DNA from: Shinisaurus crocodilurus
Taxonomy: Eukaryota > Chordata > Lepidosauria > Squamata > Shinisauridae
Direction of reading: 5' to 3'
NCBI GenBank assembly: GCA_021292165.1
Contig: CM037885.1
Coordinates: 12,542,375 to 12,606,374, forward strand
Length of the DNA stretch: 64,000 nucleotides
Part shown: positions 9,053-18,676 of the stretch, in pieces
Numbering within the stretch: the first letter of the stretch is position 1
How the letters are laid out: each line of letters begins with the position of its first letter
Position numbers and translations under genes: made by a program
The notes under the pieces: generated by a model
Databases searched by the model: none
What the model was told of the DNA's origin: nothing
What the model saw: only the letters and a program-made list of their open reading frames with translations

Positions 9053-9364
9053 CAAAGTCCCATCCTTGTAACTCAAGATTTTAAGTACTGAACTTGGGAC
9101 CTTTTGCATATGGAGTCTATGCTTTACCTCCTTTGCTTCCATCCTGCTGGTGGAAACCAGGAGACCTATATAACTGTCTCCCCCCCCCACACACACACAC
9201 AATCTTTTACAAGAGCACACAAGAGTGTTCTCTCCTTCCAGAGCTGGTGATGACTGCTGCCATGAGACCTGACTCAAAAGACCCCCGCTGTGACCATTAG
9301 ATAACACTGCCTTCCCATGCATCAAAGAGCCCTCCTCCCCCCCCACTTTCTGCGATCTGCTAAA
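9053..9364. other. No gene; poly-C/CA tracts
   Basis: C-rich and CA tracts at about 9180-9200 and 9332-9343. No family recognised. Confidence 0.5.
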
Positions 9365-9640
9365 GCCCAGAATAAGTTATAGTTTAATGACGCTTCTATT
9401 CTGTGCTTTGCTTAACGGCGGGGAAAGGAACATGTCTCTTTGGAGCTGTGATGGATTGTCCAATTTAGCACCAACAAAATGAAGTGTGAGTGAAGCCACT
9501 GACAAACTAGTGAGGAATTAATTTCCATCAGGGTTAACTAGTAGAGCGCTACAGCAGGGAGATTTCTAAGGGGGCATATGCAAGAAGAAGATCACGTAAT
9601 GCAGATTAGTTACCCCTTAACACCCTTTAAGCAGCTTGTC
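9365..9640. promoter_or_regulatory. Candidate regulatory island
   Basis: Repeat-free, complex sequence with TTTAATGACGC, TGGATTGTCCAATTTAGC, GAGGAATTAATTTCC and GGGTTAACTAGTAG. The texture suggests an old conserved non-coding element; conservation is untested. Confidence 0.35.
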
Positions 9641-10454
9641 ACGCTCCCAGTCATGATGGGGAATATAAGATGGATCCACCTCCCCCTTTTCAATTTGTGT
9701 TCTTATGGTGATTCTCATCTGTGTTCGTGGTTATGAGGACTGAAGCAGAGGGTGGTAGTTATTCCAAGTTAATTAATACAGAGTTTTATGGGTATGATCT
9801 TACATATGCATGTGTGTGTGTGTGTGGGGGGGAATTTGTACAGAAGAAGCTTAATCACCTTTTCTACTGCTGCTGCTTACTGTAATGTGATTCTACATTG
9901 GCTAGAAAGGATAATTTTATTATCTTCTGCACTCTTTCCCAATATTTGCTAGAGATTAAAGAAATCAGGGTAGACAAGTTGCATCTATTGATCTGATGAA
10001 AACCTATGGTTTAAATTTGCATAAATTGTACACATGTGTGTGTGTGTGGGGGAAGCAATACTTTGTTTTTTAGATGCACATATATATCATAGTAGACTTT
10101 GAATATAAGAGGCATTCCCTCCCATGGGAAATAAAAGCGGAAAGCCTCTTTTAAGATGGTGCTTGCCACCTGGAGTTTTAATAAGGTACACACATTCGAT
10201 ACATAGATAATTTGCTGCCTGAGTAATCAGGGACACTTTTTAGTCATTTAAGAGAGCAAGCCTAGGCAGTGTCTGAGGATGCTGAAGATCTCCACCTCCG
10301 AGGCCAGAGATGGAAAAGCTGGCAGTCCTAAAATGAGAGTCCTGCCTAAAGATTCCTTGACTCATGGAATCATAGAGTTGGTGAGGGGGTCTTATTTTCC
10401 AGGCTAATAGGTGAGGCAAAGCAAAACAAATAAGAGTTCCACCTTCTCTTTGTC
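9641..10454. other. No gene; two GT microsatellites
   Basis: GT-rich runs lie at about 9810-9830 and 10035-10050. The rest is AT-rich with no recognised family; 9880-9990 looks repeat-free. A 10-20-bp CR1-tail fragment (CATGGAATCATAGAGTTGG) is near 10365-10382. Confidence 0.5.
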
Positions 10455-10932
10455 ACCGGGCCTGGCCCAACACATTTTGCTGCCTGAGATGAAGGACAAG
10501 GTAGCACCCCTGCCCCATTCCGCCTACAGCAGTGTTCTCTAACCTTGGGTCCCCAGATGTTTTTGGCCTATAACTCCCAGCATGCCCCAGCCAGCGTGGC
10601 ATGCTGGGAGTTGTAGGCCAAAAACATCTGGGGACCCAAGGTTGGAGAACACTGACCTACAGAATCTGTCCTGACAGGCAGTTGAATTTTACTTTAACAG
10701 TGATGATGGGATGGCATCTTCTACCTCACCTGATGGCAGCAGGCTAGCTTGTGGGGTGGGTGGGTGGGGTGGGGCAGGCCAGAGACCAGGTCGTGTGGAA
10801 CACACAGGTGTCCTCCATTAGAAGGGAATGGCCAGGGGGCAACTGCTGCTGCCTTCACCTCACCCATCATCCGCCACCTCACCCATCTGCTACTTCGCCA
10901 CCTCACTCTGCCTAATGGTGGGGCCGGCCCTG
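10455..10932. mobile_element. hAT-like element with nested hAT MITE
   Basis: Ends are CGGGCCTGGCCCAACAC and GGTGGGGCCGGCCCTG, inverted to each other. Flanks TTTGTCAC and TTTGTGTCAC are similar and could be a decayed 8-bp duplication. The MITE at 10530-10654 sits inside with its own duplication, so it is younger. Confidence 0.6.
10530..10654. mobile_element. hAT palindromic MITE, family P
   Basis: The left end is CAGTGTTCTCTAACCTTGGG and the right end is CCAAGGTTGGAGAACACTG. The two arms are almost perfect inverted copies around CATGCCCCAGCC. The flanking octamers are GCCTACAG (10522-10529) and ACCTACAG (10655-10662), an 8-bp target duplication with one change. It has no coding capacity and would depend on a transposase encoded elsewhere. 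Confidence 0.92.
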
Positions 10933-11345
10933 TTTGTGTCACCCATTCAGCATCCTAACTGAGCAGTGGCCTTGCCATTTCCTTCCTCTTCTCCTCCCTC
11001 CAAGCATACCTGGGAAGAAAAGCCCTTTTTACTGCTCTTAGCAGCCCTCACCAGCCTCAGCTTATGCGCTGAGCTTTAGCTTTCCTGACGCTGTCCCTTC
11101 CAGTCTGGGCTGCTCATCTCTACTCGTCCTTGGTGGCCTGTCCTTCCTTTCCATTTCTTAAACATGGCTTTATTATTAATATTTTTAGCACATCACTAAG
11201 CCTTTTGTGCAGCTGCATAAGCCTCCCTCTTTTTCTTAGACATCTCCCATTTTTCTTTCTTCCTGGTATTGTTTGTGATTGTGCCTTTAGAAATCCCTTC
11301 TTCAGGAACTCTCACTTATCTGGGGCTCTTTCCCTCATAGTTTAT
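10933..11345. other. No recognisable feature
   Basis: Pyrimidine-rich unique-looking sequence. Confidence 0.5.
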
Positions 11346-11474
11346 TTTGAGTGCAATCCGATGCATGTTTAGACACAGAGAGAAAAAAGTCCTACAACTC
11401 CCAGCATTCCCCAGCCAGCCATGATGGGAGTGGTGGTCAGACTTTTTTTCTGTCCAGACATGCAGCACCCCTAG
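11346..11474. mobile_element. Diverged MITE, family T
   Basis: GAGTGCAATCCGATGCATG, TTTAGACA and AAAAGTCCTACAACTCCCAG on the left with CTTTTTTTCTGTCCAGACATG on the right match the clean family-T elements at 27680-27814 and 43170-43300. Terminal TTAA has been lost. Confidence 0.6.
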
Positions 11475-11631
11475 CCATGGAGTCCTAAGAGGCATTTCTC
11501 TGAGCATATTAAAATCAGCTTCCCTGAAACCCAAGGGAGACACTGACTACAATCATTTTCATTTCCCACACAATCAAAAATTCCAGCATTGCAAGTAGAC
11601 TGTAGTCCAGCATGAAAGTTTATGCCAGCCT

Positions 11632-11718
11632 TCTCCAACCAGTGTTCCAGAACTGCTTCCGCATGAGCTGGCTGGGGATGATGGAAGTTGGAGTCCAACA
11701 CACCAGGGTGGGGAAGGA
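11632..11718. mobile_element. Old hAT-type MITE relic
   Basis: CCTTCTCCAACCAGTGTTCC on the left pairs with CACCAGGGTGGGGAAGG on the right across a short palindromic centre (AGCTGGCTGGGGATGATGG). It is decayed and has no clear duplication. Confidence 0.55.
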
Positions 11719-11754
11719 TGGCTCATGGTATAATAAATTTGTTAGCCTTTAAGG

Positions 11755-11889
11755 CAGTGTTCTCCAACCTTGGATCCCCAGATGTTTTTGGCCTACAACT
11801 CCCAGCATGCCCCAGCCAGCTACGCTGGCTGGGGCATGCTGGGAGTTGTAGGCCAAAAACATCTGGGGACCCAAGGTTGGAGAACACGG
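11755..11889. mobile_element. hAT palindromic MITE, family P
   Basis: A 135-bp near-perfect palindrome starting CAGTGTTCTCCAACCTTGG, flanked by a perfect 8-bp target duplication CTTTAAGG (11747-11754 and 11890-11897). The right terminus reads GAGAACACGG, a change from the usual CACTG. The long overlapping frames here are only the palindrome read on both strands. Confidence 0.93.
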
Positions 11890-11897
11890 CTTTAAGG

Positions 11898-12379
11898 GGT
11901 CGCAAGACTCTTTGTAGCATTACATGGTCATGGACACTTTCCCCCCAAAAGTCCCCACTTCACAAGTTCCAGATATGTACTTGCCATTGAAAATGGAGAT
12001 TAAACTCTAGTGAACCCTCATTCAAGTTACCCCACTTCCAAGTGTGTGTGTAGGTGCGTGTGTGGTGGAGTTTGAGAAGAACTATGATTGTAATGCCAGT
12101 GCTTCAGCAGAACCCCTGGAATTGTAGCCTTCCCACCTTCTTCTGTGACAGGGCTGCTAGCTCCTTCACAACTGCATGGCAGGCAGAAACGTAACAAGGG
12201 AAGCATACCCACCCCACCCATTGTCGCAGTGTAACTCCTTATTAGGAAAGGGAATCCTTTTGAATTTCAGCCTATTCAAGGGCAGGAGCCCTGCTACAAA
12301 AGAAAGTTGGCCACTTGAGCTCATGTGAAAGAACAGATACTGGGGTGGGGGTGGGGAATCAAAAATGGGGGCTGCCTGC
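11898..12379. other. No recognisable feature
   Basis: Contains a short GTGTGT-rich run near 12043-12063. No gene signal. Confidence 0.5.
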
Positions 12380-12605
12380 AAGCTACCACATGCTTGCTTG
12401 ACAGATAAGAGAGCCAGTGAGCAAGCAGGCCGCGTGGCGTCTGCTGTTCCACTGTTGTTTGGTCCAGAGTGAGAGGCAGATGAACAAGCAGGTAGTAATG
12501 GTGAGGAGGAGGAGCAAGTCCCAGGGGTTCTTGTCAGTGGCCCCCTGCTGGAATGTGGCGGGCCTCAGCAGGTGCCCAACCAGACCTCCCCTTGGCGCTG
12601 GCAAT
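12380..12605 (+). repeat. Unclassified element, copy 1 (family Q)
   Basis: Homologous in reverse to 48703-48955: shared blocks include CCACTGTTGT, CCAGAGTGAGAGGCAG, GGGGTTCTT and the right end near CCTTGGCGCTGGCA. The second copy interrupts a CR1 LINE, so the family is mobile. Confidence 0.6.
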
Positions 12606-13223
12606 GGCTGTAGGCAGCAGTGCGGGGAATGGGAAGCAAAGAAGGACAGTTTTGCCCTGCCTCTCTGCACTGCAGCCCTGGCTCTCGTTTTGCTTTCTGG
12701 ACAAGGATCATGTACCCCTCCCTCCCCCTTCTTTTCATCGTCACACCAGTAGCCTGGCAGCAAACGGGCTGCACATGCCTGCCTTTGCTTCTGGTCTCAG
12801 TTCCAGTGGCAGCTGAACCCTCTCTCCACAGACCCGCCATCTCCTTATCATCAGAAGCCACAGGCCTTGGATGCAGGCCACATCCCTCCGCCCTTGCCCT
12901 CCGGTCCTCGTCCTTCTCGGCAGGAGAGCAGGGTCACTGGCCGAGAAGAGCTGACTTAAAAGCTGGCTGGCTGCAGCTAATCTTGACCCTGAGCAGCCTT
13001 GACACACAGCTTCCAAAGGGCTACCTCCCCATCACCTCCTCCACAAACACACACAAACACACAAACACACACTCCCCAATTCCACCGCCGTTCCTACTTT
13101 TTCTTGGAATCTTCTTCAGCTCAAAGCCTGGAGCTATATAAGGAGATCCCAAGTCCCAGCGTCCCCCAACAGGCCAGAGATAGATAAGGGAAGGAAAGTA
13201 GAGCTGAGCAGAAATTTCCAAGA
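12606..13223. other. No gene; CA-rich stretch
   Basis: ACAAACACACA-type simple sequence at about 13043-13072. Overlapping frames on both strands have no domain signature. Confidence 0.5.
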
Positions 13224-13227
13224 CGCT

Positions 13228-13272
<45 letters not shown>
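13224..13272. repeat. (CTTT)n microsatellite
   Basis: About 12 tandem CTTT units. Confidence 0.95.
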
Positions 13273-13274
<2 letters not shown>

Positions 13275-13384
13275 AACATGTCTCAGATTTTTCTTTTTCT
13301 TGCTCACCCTGCCCACTGAAAAAGACGGCTACTTTGCAGAATTGTCTTTGAATATTCTCCCCCATTTTTTTGTGTGTGGTGGAC

Positions 13385-13690
13385 GCCTAGGGTGGTGGCC
13401 TTGGGTCCTACTTTACAGGGGACAGCTCTCTGTTTGTACAGCTGTCAGAGGACTGTCCTCTATTTTGAAAGTGTCTTCTATTTGAAGGGCTGCCTGATTC
13501 AAGTCCAGTTTAAATATAAAAAGAACCCTAAGAAGAGAGAGTCTCAGAGGTCTTGTAATTGCTCATGAACAATTGTTAGCATCTGGAAAGCAGACTGAGC
13601 AAGCAAGCAGGCACACAGGTGAGATGTATTGTATTTATATTTAAATTAGAGTAATTATTTCCAAATTTGGATCTCTCCCTTTCTCTGAGC
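13385..13690. mobile_element. GTGGCC-type DNA element, partial
   Basis: GGTGGTGGCCTTGGGTCC, GAGGACTGTCCTC, TTTGAAGGGCTG, AGATTT-type spacer and GGCACACAGGTGAGATG are shared with 49627-50154. The right end is lost. Confidence 0.6.
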
Positions 13691-14030
13691 TTTTCTATAT
13701 GACACTGTTAATCTGCTGTATCTACTTTCAGTTTCGTCGCAGAATTGAGATCAGAGAGCACTACATGAAGAGAGTTTCCTTTCCTGCTTTTCCACTACAT
13801 AACCTCTAGGTGGCATGGTGGTATGGCAGAATAGCACAGTTACACAAGTGGAAAAATCCTTTTCTTTCACTTTCAGAAATAATACTGCATTTTCCCTGCT
13901 CTAAAAAAAACTTGCTGCAAGTGCTGCTTAAAAACAGAAGCAAAACTGAAGGGTCAAGACATTGTCTAAAGAAGTCACAAACAACTGTGAGTAGGGAATG
14001 ATGAGCACATAATAAATGTCTCATGTAGAA

Positions 14031-14068
<38 letters not shown>

Positions 14069-14828
14069 CCCCATATATATATATATGCAAATTTCATGCA
14101 AAACCATGGCCTCTTTTGACCTTATTTTGGGGAGGATCTGCAAGTGTCCACCCTATGGATACCATTACCTCCTCCTCCCTGAATTCCCTACAACAATGCT
14201 AGGTCCAGGGCATACTGCAAGTTGTAAAATGTTGACCAGAAGTGTGTAACATGGAACACTCTGAGCAAAATATTAAATCATAGGCTTGGAAGAGTCCATA
14301 ATATCTTCTCAATTAGCCTTCACCTCATCTGACTTCAACCCCAGCTGATAATGTGAAAACTGTCTTTCTCTTTTCTCTCCTTGTTTCCCCTATTTCTCCC
14401 CCACCCCCGGCAACTCCCCCCAATCTTTCTCTTAATAAAAATCCTAAACTGGAAAGAAGCAAAACTCAAAATGTGCTGGTGGATGCTGTCGATGCAGCAA
14501 CAAGACCCACTTTGGGGTCCTGACCCACCAACGGAAGGACAACCCTGGGCAGTAAAGCAGAACCATTTGCCCAACCTCCACTTGGAGGACTGACCTGATT
14601 AAGGGCTTCTCTACATAAGGCATTTATTGTGAGTTTGTGATTCCTCACTCGCGGTAGTGTGCAGGTGCTTTACATGACGCCATCATCCTCCAGGTCCTCT
14701 CCCCTGCTTTGCAACCATTTCCTCCACTTTTTTTTCTTTTTCTTTTTTTTAGATAGAGGAAAGTCTGGTAGTATCTGGAAATCCCACTATGAGAAGCTCA
14801 TGTATTTTTGCAATTCCGCTGTACTGCA
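13691..14828. other. No gene; CT and AT microsatellites
   Basis: (CT)n at 14034-14066 then (AT)n at about 14072-14085, with an octamer-like ATGCAAAT at 14085-14092. A weaker CTCF-like match (CCTCTAGGTGGCAT) lies at 13803-13816. No repeat family was recognised. Confidence 0.5.
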
Positions 14829-14842
14829 GTGCCACCTAGTGG
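14829..14842 (-). promoter_or_regulatory. CTCF-like motif
   Basis: GTGCCACCTAGTGG fits the reverse form of the vertebrate CTCF core (SYGCCMYCTRSTGG) at every position. A 14-base match can arise by chance in 64 kb at low frequency, so binding is inference. Confidence 0.45.
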
Positions 14843-15252
14843 TTGTGTAATGGAACATATAGAAAGGCAGAAAAAGAAATCCCGGGGGGCGGGGATAAAA
14901 CACCTGTCAAGGAGTTGCTCTTAATCCTGGAAAGAAAACCGAAGGAAAAGCCTTGGAAAAGCGGTGGGTTAAAAGTCTCATGGAGAGAAGCTCTAAGGAT
15001 GCCCAGTTGCAACCCAAATCATACCTGTGTCCCTTCAGCTCTGAAAGATGATGCAGACTGCTTTCTCCACCTCACCCCAAATCTGATGAGCCAGCTGCTT
15101 CAAGCAGGAGATTTGGGGCACCAATAAAAGGTGTCAGCTCTATAATATATTCCACATTGTATGGTATATACGGAACTATGCTGGGAGCAGAGGAGAGGAG
15201 CTGCATTTTTTTCTTTTGTTTTTTTCTTTTCTTTTCCCTTTTTCCTTCCTGC
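14843..15252. other. No recognisable feature
   Basis: No gene or repeat family recognised. Confidence 0.5.
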
Positions 15253-15835
15253 CGTCAGTATAAGAAGGATATAGACAAATTGGAATAGGTTTGGAAGAGG
15301 GCAACAAAGATGACCAGGGATATCGCAAACAAGTCCTATGAAAAGCCAGCGTGGTGTAGTGGTTAGAGTGTTGAACTGGGGCTCGGGAGATCCGGGTTCT
15401 AGTCCCCACTTGACCACGAAGCTCCCTGGGTGACTTTGGGCCAGTCATGGTCTCTCAGCCTAACCTACCTCACAGGGTTGTTGTGAGGATAAAATGGAGA
15501 GGAGGATAAAATGGATAGGAGGAGGAGGATTATGTAAGCTGCCTTGGGTTCCTTGCAGGAAAAAAGGCAGGGTATAAATATAATAAATAAATAAATAATA
15601 AATGAAGAAAGATTGAAGGAACTGGGTTTGTTTAACCTGCAGAAGGGAAAACTGAGGGATCGCCATGATCCCCCAAGGGCTGTCTCCCTCACTGGAGATC
15701 TTCAAGCAGAGGCTAGGGACATAACCCTCTGTCAGGGGCGCTCAAGCTTAGGGTGTCCTGCATCAGGCAGGGGGTTGGACTCGATGGCATACAAGACCTT
15801 CCCCCCCCCCAGCTCTATGATTCTATGTGCCAAAC
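15253..15835 (+). mobile_element. CR1 LINE 3' end, interrupted by a SINE
   Basis: The left part (to 15341) encodes the C-terminal end of CR1 ORF2, an LQxFGxGQQR-type region ending in a SYE-like motif. The right part resumes after the SINE with ERLKELGLFNL-like sequence in broken frames, then GGAGATCTTCAAGCAGAGGC, GGGGGTTGGACTCGATGGC and a CTATGATTCTATG tail. This 3' end belongs to the classic bird/reptile CR1 type, distinct from the CATAAGAAGAG-ended type elsewhere in the window. Confidence 0.85.
15342..15607 (+). mobile_element. MIR-like CORE-SINE nested in CR1
   Basis: tRNA-like head (A box TGGTGTAGTGG, B box GGTTCTAGTCC), CORE-type body (TGACTTTGGGCCAGTCA, ACCTCACAGGGTTGTTGTG, TATGTAAGCTGCCTTGG) and an AATAAATAAATAA tail. 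It is complete. The CR1 reading resumes directly after it; ATGAA on both sides is a possible short target duplication. Confidence 0.9.
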
Positions 15836-15984
15836 TGTCTTAGGTCAGCTGTGGCAGGAGGACTCTCATTTTAAGATTACCAACTTCTGATTTCAGAAGC
15901 TTTGACACTCTGGGTGGAGAGCCTCTAAACATGTACAGAGAACCATTTTGATTTAAAAGCAGCTCTAATCCCAGACCAGAAGAG

Positions 15985-16755
15985 TAGCCATGTTGGCTAC
16001 CTTGATGCTGATTGGTGGGAGATTCAGGACAGATAAAAGGAAGAAGAACTTTGTCACACAGCACATAGTTAAACTATGGAATTCACTTCCACAAGATGTA
16101 GTGATGGCCACCAATTTGGAGGGCTTTAAAAGGGGGTTGGACAAATTCAGGGAGGCGGAGGCTATCAATGGCTAGTTGTATGCCTATCTCTGTACACCAG
16201 TTGCTATGGAACATGGGCAGGAGGGTGCTGTTGCACTCATATCCTGCTTGTGGGTTTCTCATGGGCAGCTGGTTGGCTACTTTGTGAACAGAATGCTGGA
16301 CTAGATGGACCTTGGTGTGTGGAGCTCGACTGGGGGGTGGAAGTCCAGCGAACTCACCGGGCTCGACCCCCCGAGCTCCACTTGCCTACCTACTTCCCCA
16401 GCTCAATTCGCATTCTCTCGTGAGCTGAGCCAGGGAAGTGACTTCTGGGTTCCCGGTGCTACGTTTTTTACGTAGAAAATGGCATAAGATATGTTAAAAA
16501 TGGCTGCTATTTGCGCAAGTTACGCAAATCCCGGCTGCTTTTTACGTATCTAACACCATTTTCTACGTAAACAACGTAGCAGCACCGGGAACCCAGAAGT
16601 CCGAAGAGCACCTCAGCTGTTGCTCGCTTTTGACCCAGCTTGGCAGGTGTGGTGGCAGCACTCACCGAGCGTGCCACGACCACGAGTTGGGTGGTGGGCA
16701 GATTGCCCACCCCTAGTCTGAAGAGAGCATGGCTCTTCTTATGTTCTTATGTAGC
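15985..16755 (+). mobile_element. CR1/L3-type LINE 3' end, interrupted
   Basis: GGGAGATTCAGGACAGATAAA, AACTATGGAATTCACTTCC, GAGGGCTTTAAAAGGGG, ACCAGTTGCTATGGAACATG and CTGGACTAGATGGACCTTGG run to 16317. After the insertion the element finishes with GCATGGCTCTTCTTATGTTC at 16728-16752. Codons are decayed and only the ORF2 C-terminus and 3' UTR remain. Confidence 0.85.
16318..16715. mobile_element. Unnamed 400-bp insert with large palindrome
   Basis: This block cuts the CR1 copy between CTTGGT and AGTCTGA. It contains a small hairpin at 16319-16381 (TGGAGCTCG with CGAGCTCCA) and a roughly 165-bp palindrome at about 16439-16604 with arms beginning ACTTCTGGGTTCCCGGTGC and centred near GCGCAAGTTACGC. 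The outer ends are not clean inverted repeats. It is most simply a non-autonomous DNA element. Confidence 0.65.
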
Positions 16756-16897
16756 GACAAAGAGAGACATGTGACACAGTTTAAGACTTACATTTATTGT
16801 AGCATGAACTTAAGAACACAAGAAGAGCCCCGCTGGATCAGACCAAAGGTCTGTCTTCTAGTCCAGTTTCCTGTTTTGCACAGTTGCCAACCAGACA

Positions 16898-17062
16898 GTG
16901 GAGGCGGGTGGCTCCAATGTCACCAGGGCTGTGTATTCGCTCTGGATTTTACTCCAAACTCTTAAGGAGCTATCCATGGTGCTAAGCCCATTTGGGGGAT
17001 AGGGTTATGCACCACGGATAGCTCCTTTAAAGTTCAGACTGAAATCTGGAGTGGATATACAG
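16898..17062. mobile_element. RE1-bearing MITE, copy 1 (family R)
   Basis: Family R elements are about 165-250 bp, with ends like CCAGGGGAGGCTGGTG and inner inverted halves. This copy carries RE1-like motifs at 16966-16986 (- strand) and 17005-17025 (+ strand: GCACC then GGATAGCTCC). It interrupts a CR1 copy. Confidence 0.75.
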
Positions 17063-17307
17063 CCCCTCTGACACCACAGCCAGCTGCCTCCAGGAAGCCC
17101 ACCAGCAGGGCTCGAATGCAACAGCTCCCCCCCTCGATATTTGTCCCCCGGCAACGGGCATTCAGAGGCATGTTGCCACCGAACCTGGGAGTAGCATATA
17201 GCCATCAAGACTAGTAGCCGCTGAGAGCCTGGTCCGCTCCATCATGTTGTCTAATCCCCTTAAAAAGCCATCTAGTTTGACGGCCATCACCACATCTCCT
17301 GGCAGGG

Positions 17308-17437
17308 CAGCCTTCCTTAACCTGGCGCCCTCCAGAGGTGTTGGACTACAACTCCCAGCATCTTCCAGCCAGCTGTGATAGGGATGCTGGGAGTTGTATC
17401 CCAACACCTCTGGAGGGCATTAGGTCAGGGAAGGCTG
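17308..17437. mobile_element. hAT palindromic MITE (GCCCTCCAGAGGTG variant)
   Basis: A 130-bp palindrome with ends CAGCCTTCCTTAACC and GGTCAGGGAAGGCTG. Flanks TGGCAGGG (17300-17307) and TAGTAGGG (17438-17445) differ at two places; CR1 copies elsewhere suggest that the target was TGGTAGGG. Confidence 0.88.
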
Positions 17438-17760
17438 TAGTAGGGAATTCCATAGCATAACTATGCACTGTGTGAAGATATTTATTTTTGCCTGTCCTCA
17501 ATCTCCCGCCATTCAGCTACACTGACTGGATGACCCCAGGATCTAATATTAAGAGAAGTGGAGGAGAGAGAAAAAATACACCATTCCATTCTCTCTATCC
17601 ACTCTCTCCCCACTTATAAACCTCTGTGCTTCCCCACCCCCTCATTCTCCTTCTTTCCTAAACTAACAAGCCCCAAATATTGAAACTTTTCACTATAGGG
17701 CAGTTGCTCTAGTCCCCCAGATAATTTTTGTTGCCCTTTTGGACATCTGAGAGTTTCTCC

Positions 17761-18107
17761 GCTGTACAAAAAGCCTTAACTACAGCAGGAGGACACTAAA
17801 AACATGGATAAACATTTTTTTTCCCCCTGGGTTGTCATTCTCTTTTTTAACTCTGGCAACTGGCCAGGAGGATGAAATTGTGTGCAGGCCAGTAAAATTC
17901 GGGGCCAATTGGCAACACACACACACACACACACACCCCACACACACAGGAGTGAGTAGGTGGAGGGAGGAGATGCTGCAGCTGTAGCTGCTGTTGAACT
18001 GGTGCTGTTAAGAGGCACCACCAGTGATCTGCGCTTTGCTGTCTGGCAACTCTGGACCTGCCCTGATGCGGCAGAAGACAGGGCTTCTGGGCTGTATATG
18101 GGACCAT
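17761..18107. other. No gene; CA microsatellite
   Basis: (CA)n at about 17911-17947 with one break. No repeat family recognised otherwise. Confidence 0.5.
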
Positions 18108-18325
18108 ATTTCCAGGGGAGGCTGGTGACTGAAAACGCCAGTGGGGCCGTGTGTATCCACTGCGGGTCACAGTCGGAACTTTAAAGGAGCTGTCCGTGGT
18201 GCTGAACCCTCTTTGGGGCCAGGGTTCAGCACCACAGATAGCTCCTTCAAAAGTTCAGACAGAAACCCGGAGTGGATACACCGCCCCATTGAGATTGGAG
18301 CCACCACCAACCTCCACTGCATGTA
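18108..18325. mobile_element. RE1-bearing MITE, copy 2 (family R)
   Basis: Left end CCAGGGGAGGCTGGTGAC. It holds two inverted RE1-like motifs. On the - strand at 18186-18206 the halves are TTCAGCACC and GGACAGCTCC separated by two bases, matching the canonical REST motif at 20 of 21 positions. On the + strand at 18225-18245 the right half is AGATAGCTCC. The right end is decayed. Confidence 0.8.
18186..18206 (-). promoter_or_regulatory. RE1/NRSE (REST-binding) motif in a MITE
   Basis: Both half-sites are intact with the canonical two-base spacing; the only change from the usual consensus is T for G near the end of the right half. REST (NRSF) recruits repressors of neuronal genes at such motifs. 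Binding itself is inference. Confidence 0.6.
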
Positions 18326-18379
18326 TCATAAGCAGAACCCATGTTAAGTGTGCAAAAGGACCTACGTTTTGACCTCTAC

Positions 18380-18600
18380 CCAGGTAGGATGGCCACCCGT
18401 GCATCGCCCAGAAAAGAGGACAAAAGAGGACTGTAATTTGCATGTCGCTTGTGTATGCTACTGTGTAGGTATAGATGCAGATTTCGAGATAGGTACTGTC
18501 ATTTCAATAGCAATCCAATACATCCCACCACCACGGGGGAGAGACTGCAGCCTGTGTGGCTGCTCCGTCTGTTGTCCAGGTTAATGGGCAAGACCCCTGC
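18380..18600. mobile_element. GTGGCC-type DNA element, partial
   Basis: GGATGGCCACCCGTGCATC, AAAAGAGGACAAAAGAGGAC, AATTTGCATG and CAATCCAATACATC are shared with the complete element at 49627-50154. Confidence 0.6.
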
Positions 18601-18676
18601 ATGACCTGCTTCAGAGATAAGCCACCCTGCTCCACATTAGCCACCCTTGTTCGCCAACCTGTGCATGGCGGCCCGA

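Larger units (their letters stand above)
16806..17760 (-). mobile_element. CR1/L3-type LINE 3' part, antisense, twice interrupted
   Basis: AAGAACACAAGAAGAGCC opens the antisense 3' terminus. The body includes TAGCATATAGCCATCAAGAC, CTAATCCCCTTAAAAAGCC and GAATTCCATAGCATAACTATG. It continues as decayed 3' ORF2 sequence to about 17760 (CAATCTCCCGCCATTCAGC). Two DNA elements interrupt it: 16898-17062 and 17308-17437. Confidence 0.8.

Noticed and set aside
11688..11990. Pair of ~65-100-codon frames with the same peptide on both strands
   Set aside because: It is the family-P palindrome translated in each direction. The same applies at 50629-50962, 46583-47321 and 56774-57149.
12383..13187. Cluster of overlapping 90-170-codon frames on both strands
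   Set aside because: Overlaps family Q and CA-rich sequence; no domain in any frame.
13803..13816. Third CTCF site
   Set aside because: Only about 12 of 14 core positions match; too weak alone.
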